This document shows, piece after piece, positions 6,571 to 8,657 of a DNA stretch of 8,657 nucleotides; the stretch's first letter is position 1; each line of letters begins with the position of its first letter. This DNA is from SZUA-430 sp964646885 (lineage in GTDB: Bacteria; Pseudomonadota; Alphaproteobacteria; Micropepsales; Micropepsaceae). Under the pieces are notes generated by a model. That model searched no databases, had not been told where the DNA came from, and saw only the letters and a program-made list of their open reading frames with translations. The position numbers were made by a program, and so were the translations under genes. The stretch spans positions 1 to 8,657 of the forward strand of contig CAZYFM010000130.1 in assembly GCA_964646885.1 (NCBI GenBank), in the 5' to 3' direction.

Positions 6571-6758
6571 AAGTCGCTCACGATGCCTTTGACTTCCCAG
6601 TCGCCATAGCGCGCCGGGTCGGGGCCATTCCTGCCTCCGAGCTCCTTCGGGAGGGGCTTCTTGTTCTTCTCTGCGTCGGCCCTGCGGGCTTCTGCCTCGG
6701 CGAGAGCTCGTTGAGCAGCTGCAGCAATTCTCGCGGCGATCTCTGGATCTTGGCTCAT
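6567..6758 (-). CDS. DUF1674 / succinate dehydrogenase assembly factor 4 (SDHAF4) family protein
   Basis: A 63-residue protein with the DUF1674/SDHAF4 C-terminal signature KELGGRNGPDPARYGDWEVKGIVSDF (38-63; key parts GPDPxRYGDWE, KGxxSDF). Eukaryotic SDHAF4 binds the flavinated SdhA subunit and promotes its assembly into complex II; the bacterial role is inferred from homology. Residues 5-34 form a highly charged Ala-rich amphipathic helix. There is no signal peptide, so it should be cytosolic. ATG 6758 was chosen because AGGA lies 6-7 bases upstream; an ATG seven codons earlier (6779) would place that site inside the reading frame. The gene is convergent with 6058-6570 and divergent from the Ste24-like protease gene. 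In alphaproteobacteria, DUF1674 genes are, from memory, often found near htpX and rsmB, which agrees with htpX 1.6 kb away. Confidence 0.88.
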   Translation of the reverse strand: MSQDPEIAARIAAAAQRALAEAEARRADAEKNKKPLPKELGGRNGPDPARYGDWEVKGIVSDF

Positions 6759-6791
6759 GGTGTGTCCTGTCAGCCTCATCTGACCATGAAA

Positions 6792-6811
6792 GATGCTTAA
6801 CTTCCAGCATC
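6792..6811. repeat. Short inverted repeat between the divergent SDHAF4 and Ste24-like genes
   Basis: GATGCT-taacttcc-AGCATC is a 6-bp inverted repeat with an 8-bp spacer, in the 120-bp divergent intergenic region. On the minus strand its outer edge contains TTGATG, a possible -35 element for the SDHAF4 gene (16 bp ahead of TTTCAT). It is too short to distinguish an operator from chance. Confidence 0.25.
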
Positions 6812-6878
6812 AACCAAACAGACATCGCGACGCACTTCGCCTGCGCGGATAGTGTTCCACGGGGTTTTGGGGGAAATT

Positions 6879-8261
6879 ATGTTTAAGCGCTGGGGGGCGA
6901 TTATCGCCGCAGTTGTGTTGTGTCTGGCCGCGACCGGCGTGGCCACTGCATCCGGATTCGATCCGGCCGCCGCAACAGAAGCCTATCTCGCCACGATCAC
7001 CGGCGAAGCCAAGGAAAAATCGGACGCCTACTTCGAAGGCGGCTACTGGTTCATTCTCTGGAACGCCCTCGCCAGCATCGGAGTGGCGTTGCTCTTGCTG
7101 TTCACGCGCGCCTCCGCAGGCATGCGAAATCTCGCTGAATCCCTGACGTCGTGGCGCGGCCTGCAGACATTTATCTACGGCGTGCTGTTCATTCTCGTAA
7201 CAAGCATTCTCACTTTCCCGCTGACCTACTACGAGGGTTTCGTTCGCGAGCACGAGTTCAACCTGTCGAACCTGACCCAGGAAGAGTGGATCAGCGAGTA
7301 CGCCATCGGCCTTGCGGTAAACACGGTGATGTCTTCTGTTTTCATCGTCGGCCTGTATGCCGTGATCCGCCGCACCGGAGAATCCTGGTGGCTATGGGCG
7401 ACGGCGGTGAGCGTAGCCTTCATCATGTTCGGGGCCGCGATTGCGCCCGTCTTCATTTCGCCGCTTTTCAACGAGTACAAGCCAATGCGTGAGGGCGCGC
7501 TGAAGGAAGAGATCCTTGCGATGGCCCGTGCGAACGGCGTTCCTGCGGAAGATGTGTATGAGTTCAATGCATCCAAGCAGTCCAAGCGCATCAGCGCCAA
7601 CGTCTCGGGCTTCCTTGGGACAACGCGGATTTCGCTGAACGACAATCTGCTCGAGCGCTCGACCCCGGCCGAAGTCCGCGCCGTGATGGCGCACGAGATC
7701 GGTCACTATGCGCTGGGCCACATCTACGAGATGATCATCGTCATGGCTGTGGTGGCCGCGGTCTCGTTCCTTTTCATCGACATCGGCTTCGGGACGCTGA
7801 CCGGTTTGTTTGGAGGCTGGTGGGGTATCAGGGACTTTGGCGATACGGCAGGCCTTCCTGTGCTCGTCATCATGCTGTCGCTGTTCGGGATACTGTCGAC
7901 GCCGGTGACGAACTCGATCATTCGGACCAACGAGGCCGAGGCGGACATCTTTGGCCTGAATGCGGCGCGGGAGCCTGACGGGTTTGCAACGATTGCACTG
8001 AAGCTCTCCGAGTATCGCAAGCTAGACCCCACGCCGCTTGAGGAAATTATCTTCTTCGACCATCCCTCGGGGCGGTCGAGGATTTCGATGGCGATGCGCT
8101 GGAAGGCGGAGAACATGGGTGAAGCCGCGCCCGAGACGGTGGCGCCGCAGGCGGAGCTGCCAGGCGTGGTGGCCCCGGCCTCGACAAGCGAACTCAGCCT
8201 CGAGGAGCCGCCGGCTTTCGAGGATTCGCCCGTCGCCCTGGAAACACCGCCCGCGCAGTAG
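6879..8261 (+). CDS. M48 family (Ste24/CAAX prenyl protease 1-like) integral-membrane zinc metallopeptidase
   Basis: A 460-residue multipass membrane protease. The zinc site is HEIGH (272-276: ligands His272 and His276, catalytic Glu273) plus Glu352 in NEAEAD (EaeaD pattern). The Ste24-type C-terminal motif FDHPSGRSRI (393-402) is present. Predicted membrane segments lie at about 3-24 (possibly a signal peptide), 56-76, 98-117, 142-163, 170-192, 283-305 and 325-345. Other family blocks are PLFNEYKPM (195-203) and SKRISANVSGFLGTTRISLND (234-254). Yeast Ste24 cleaves prenylated a-factor precursor; bacteria lack that substrate, so a role in turnover of damaged or stuck membrane proteins is inferred. 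Residues 412-460 are a Pro/Ala/Glu-rich tail outside the usual domain. ATG 6879 has GGGGGA six bases upstream; a GTG at 6852 is in frame but less likely. htpX follows 73 bp downstream on the same strand. Confidence 0.93.
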   Translation: MFKRWGAIIAAVVLCLAATGVATASGFDPAAATEAYLATITGEAKEKSDAYFEGGYWFILWNALASIGVALLLLFTRASAGMRNLAESLTSWRGLQTFIYGVLFILVTSILTFPLTYYEGFVREHEFNLSNLTQEEWISEYAIGLAVNTVMSSVFIVGLYAVIRRTGESWWLWATAVSVAFIMFGAAIAPVFISPLFNEYKPMREGALKEEILAMARANGVPAEDVYEFNASKQSKRISANVSGFLGTTRISLNDNLLERSTPAEVRAVMAHEIGHYALGHIYEMIIVMAVVAAVSFLFIDIGFGTLTGLFGGWWGIRDFGDTAGLPVLVIMLSLFGILSTPVTNSIIRTNEAEADIFGLNAAREPDGFATIALKLSEYRKLDPTPLEEIIFFDHPSGRSRISMAMRWKAENMGEAAPETVAPQAELPGVVAPASTSELSLEEPPAFEDSPVALETPPAQ

Positions 8262-8334
8262 GCGTAATGCCTTGATGCCGGGGCTTGTCGCTCCTAAATC
8301 TACGCTCGGATTACACCTCTTGAGCTGACAGGCG

Positions 8335-8657
8335 ATGAACTGGACAAAAACTGCCATTTTGCTTGCCGGACTGACGGCGATGTTTATGGCCATTGGCGGC
8401 CTGATCGGCGGCACCACGGGCATGGTGATCGCTCTGGCCTTTGCCGTGGCGACGAATGCCTTTGCGTACTGGAACTCGGACAAGATGGTCCTGAGCATGT
8501 ACGGCGCGACCGAGATTGGGCGAAATGAGGATCCGGAGTTGTTCGGTCTGGTCCAGGAACTTGCGCGCCGGGCGTCGCTGCCGATGCCACGCGTCTACAT
8601 TGTTCAGAATGAGCAGCCCAATGCCTTTGCCACCGGTCGCGATCCGGAGCACGCGGC
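8335..8657 (+). CDS. htpX: HtpX, M48B membrane zinc protease (5' part, cut by window end)
   Basis: The first 107 codons of an HtpX-type protease; the frame runs open off the window edge. HtpX is an inner-membrane zinc endopeptidase that works with FtsH in quality control of membrane proteins. The visible part matches the family: MNWTKTAILLAGLTAMFMAIGGLIGG with a first membrane segment (about 7-24), a second one at about 28-45, then the cytosolic stretch containing YGATEI, ELARRASLPMPRVYIV and NAFATGRDPEHA, which in full-length proteins leads towards the HEXXH zinc motif just beyond this window. ATG 8335 fits the family N-terminus; AGG lies only two bases upstream and GAG ten bases upstream, so the ribosome site is weak. 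It is 73 bp downstream of the Ste24-like gene in the same orientation, without an obvious terminator between them, so co-transcription is plausible. Confidence 0.93.
   Translation, partial: MNWTKTAILLAGLTAMFMAIGGLIGGTTGMVIALAFAVATNAFAYWNSDKMVLSMYGATEIGRNEDPELFGLVQELARRASLPMPRVYIVQNEQPNAFATGRDPEHA

Noticed and set aside
8262..8334. Searched the gap between the two M48 genes for a terminator or heat-shock promoter
   Set aside because: No stem with a T-run, and only a weak TTGTCG...GATTAC match; nothing that can be supported.

Overview
The window is GC-rich, tightly packed chromosomal DNA, most likely from an alphaproteobacterium. The main grounds are a small DUF1674/SDHAF4 gene close to htpX, a Coq4-family protein, and the base composition; a Hyphomonadaceae- or Erythrobacter/Sphingomonad-like marine or freshwater heterotroph would fit, but the genus cannot be read from the sequence alone. 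I see no transposase, integrase, CRISPR array or phage gene.

Positions 3-5636 are all on the minus strand. Read in the direction of transcription they hold an outer-membrane DUF5916/CBM9-like protein (3294-5540, start uncertain), a PfkB-family sugar/nucleoside kinase (2247-3146), a Coq4-family protein (1350-2147), a KAS III (FabH-like) condensing enzyme with an intact Cys-His-Asn triad (171-1214), and finally a tRNA-Ser(CGA) gene (3-90). The gaps in front of coq4 and of the KAS III gene each carry a perfect inverted repeat (2205-2223 and 1262-1279). This suggests that these two genes are regulated units rather than the passive tail of a long operon. A Coq4-like protein beside a thiolase-fold condensing enzyme, with no other ubiquinone gene in view, is the most intriguing combination here.

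Positions 5541-6057 form a gene-poor region separating the minus-strand block from a plus-strand gene. It contains a 15-bp palindrome close to the outer-membrane gene.

Positions 6058-8657 hold a small exported protein of unknown function (+), which converges on a DUF1674/SDHAF4 gene (-) so that the two stop codons share one CTAG. These are followed by two adjacent but different M48 metalloproteases on the plus strand: a Ste24/CAAX-type multipass membrane protease (6879-8261) and the beginning of htpX (8335 to the window edge). Together they look like a membrane-protein quality-control cluster beside a complex II assembly factor.

No wholly new system is demonstrable. The best leads are the Coq4/KAS III pair with its two different operator-like palindromes, the M48A/M48B tandem, and the unknown four-cysteine exported protein.
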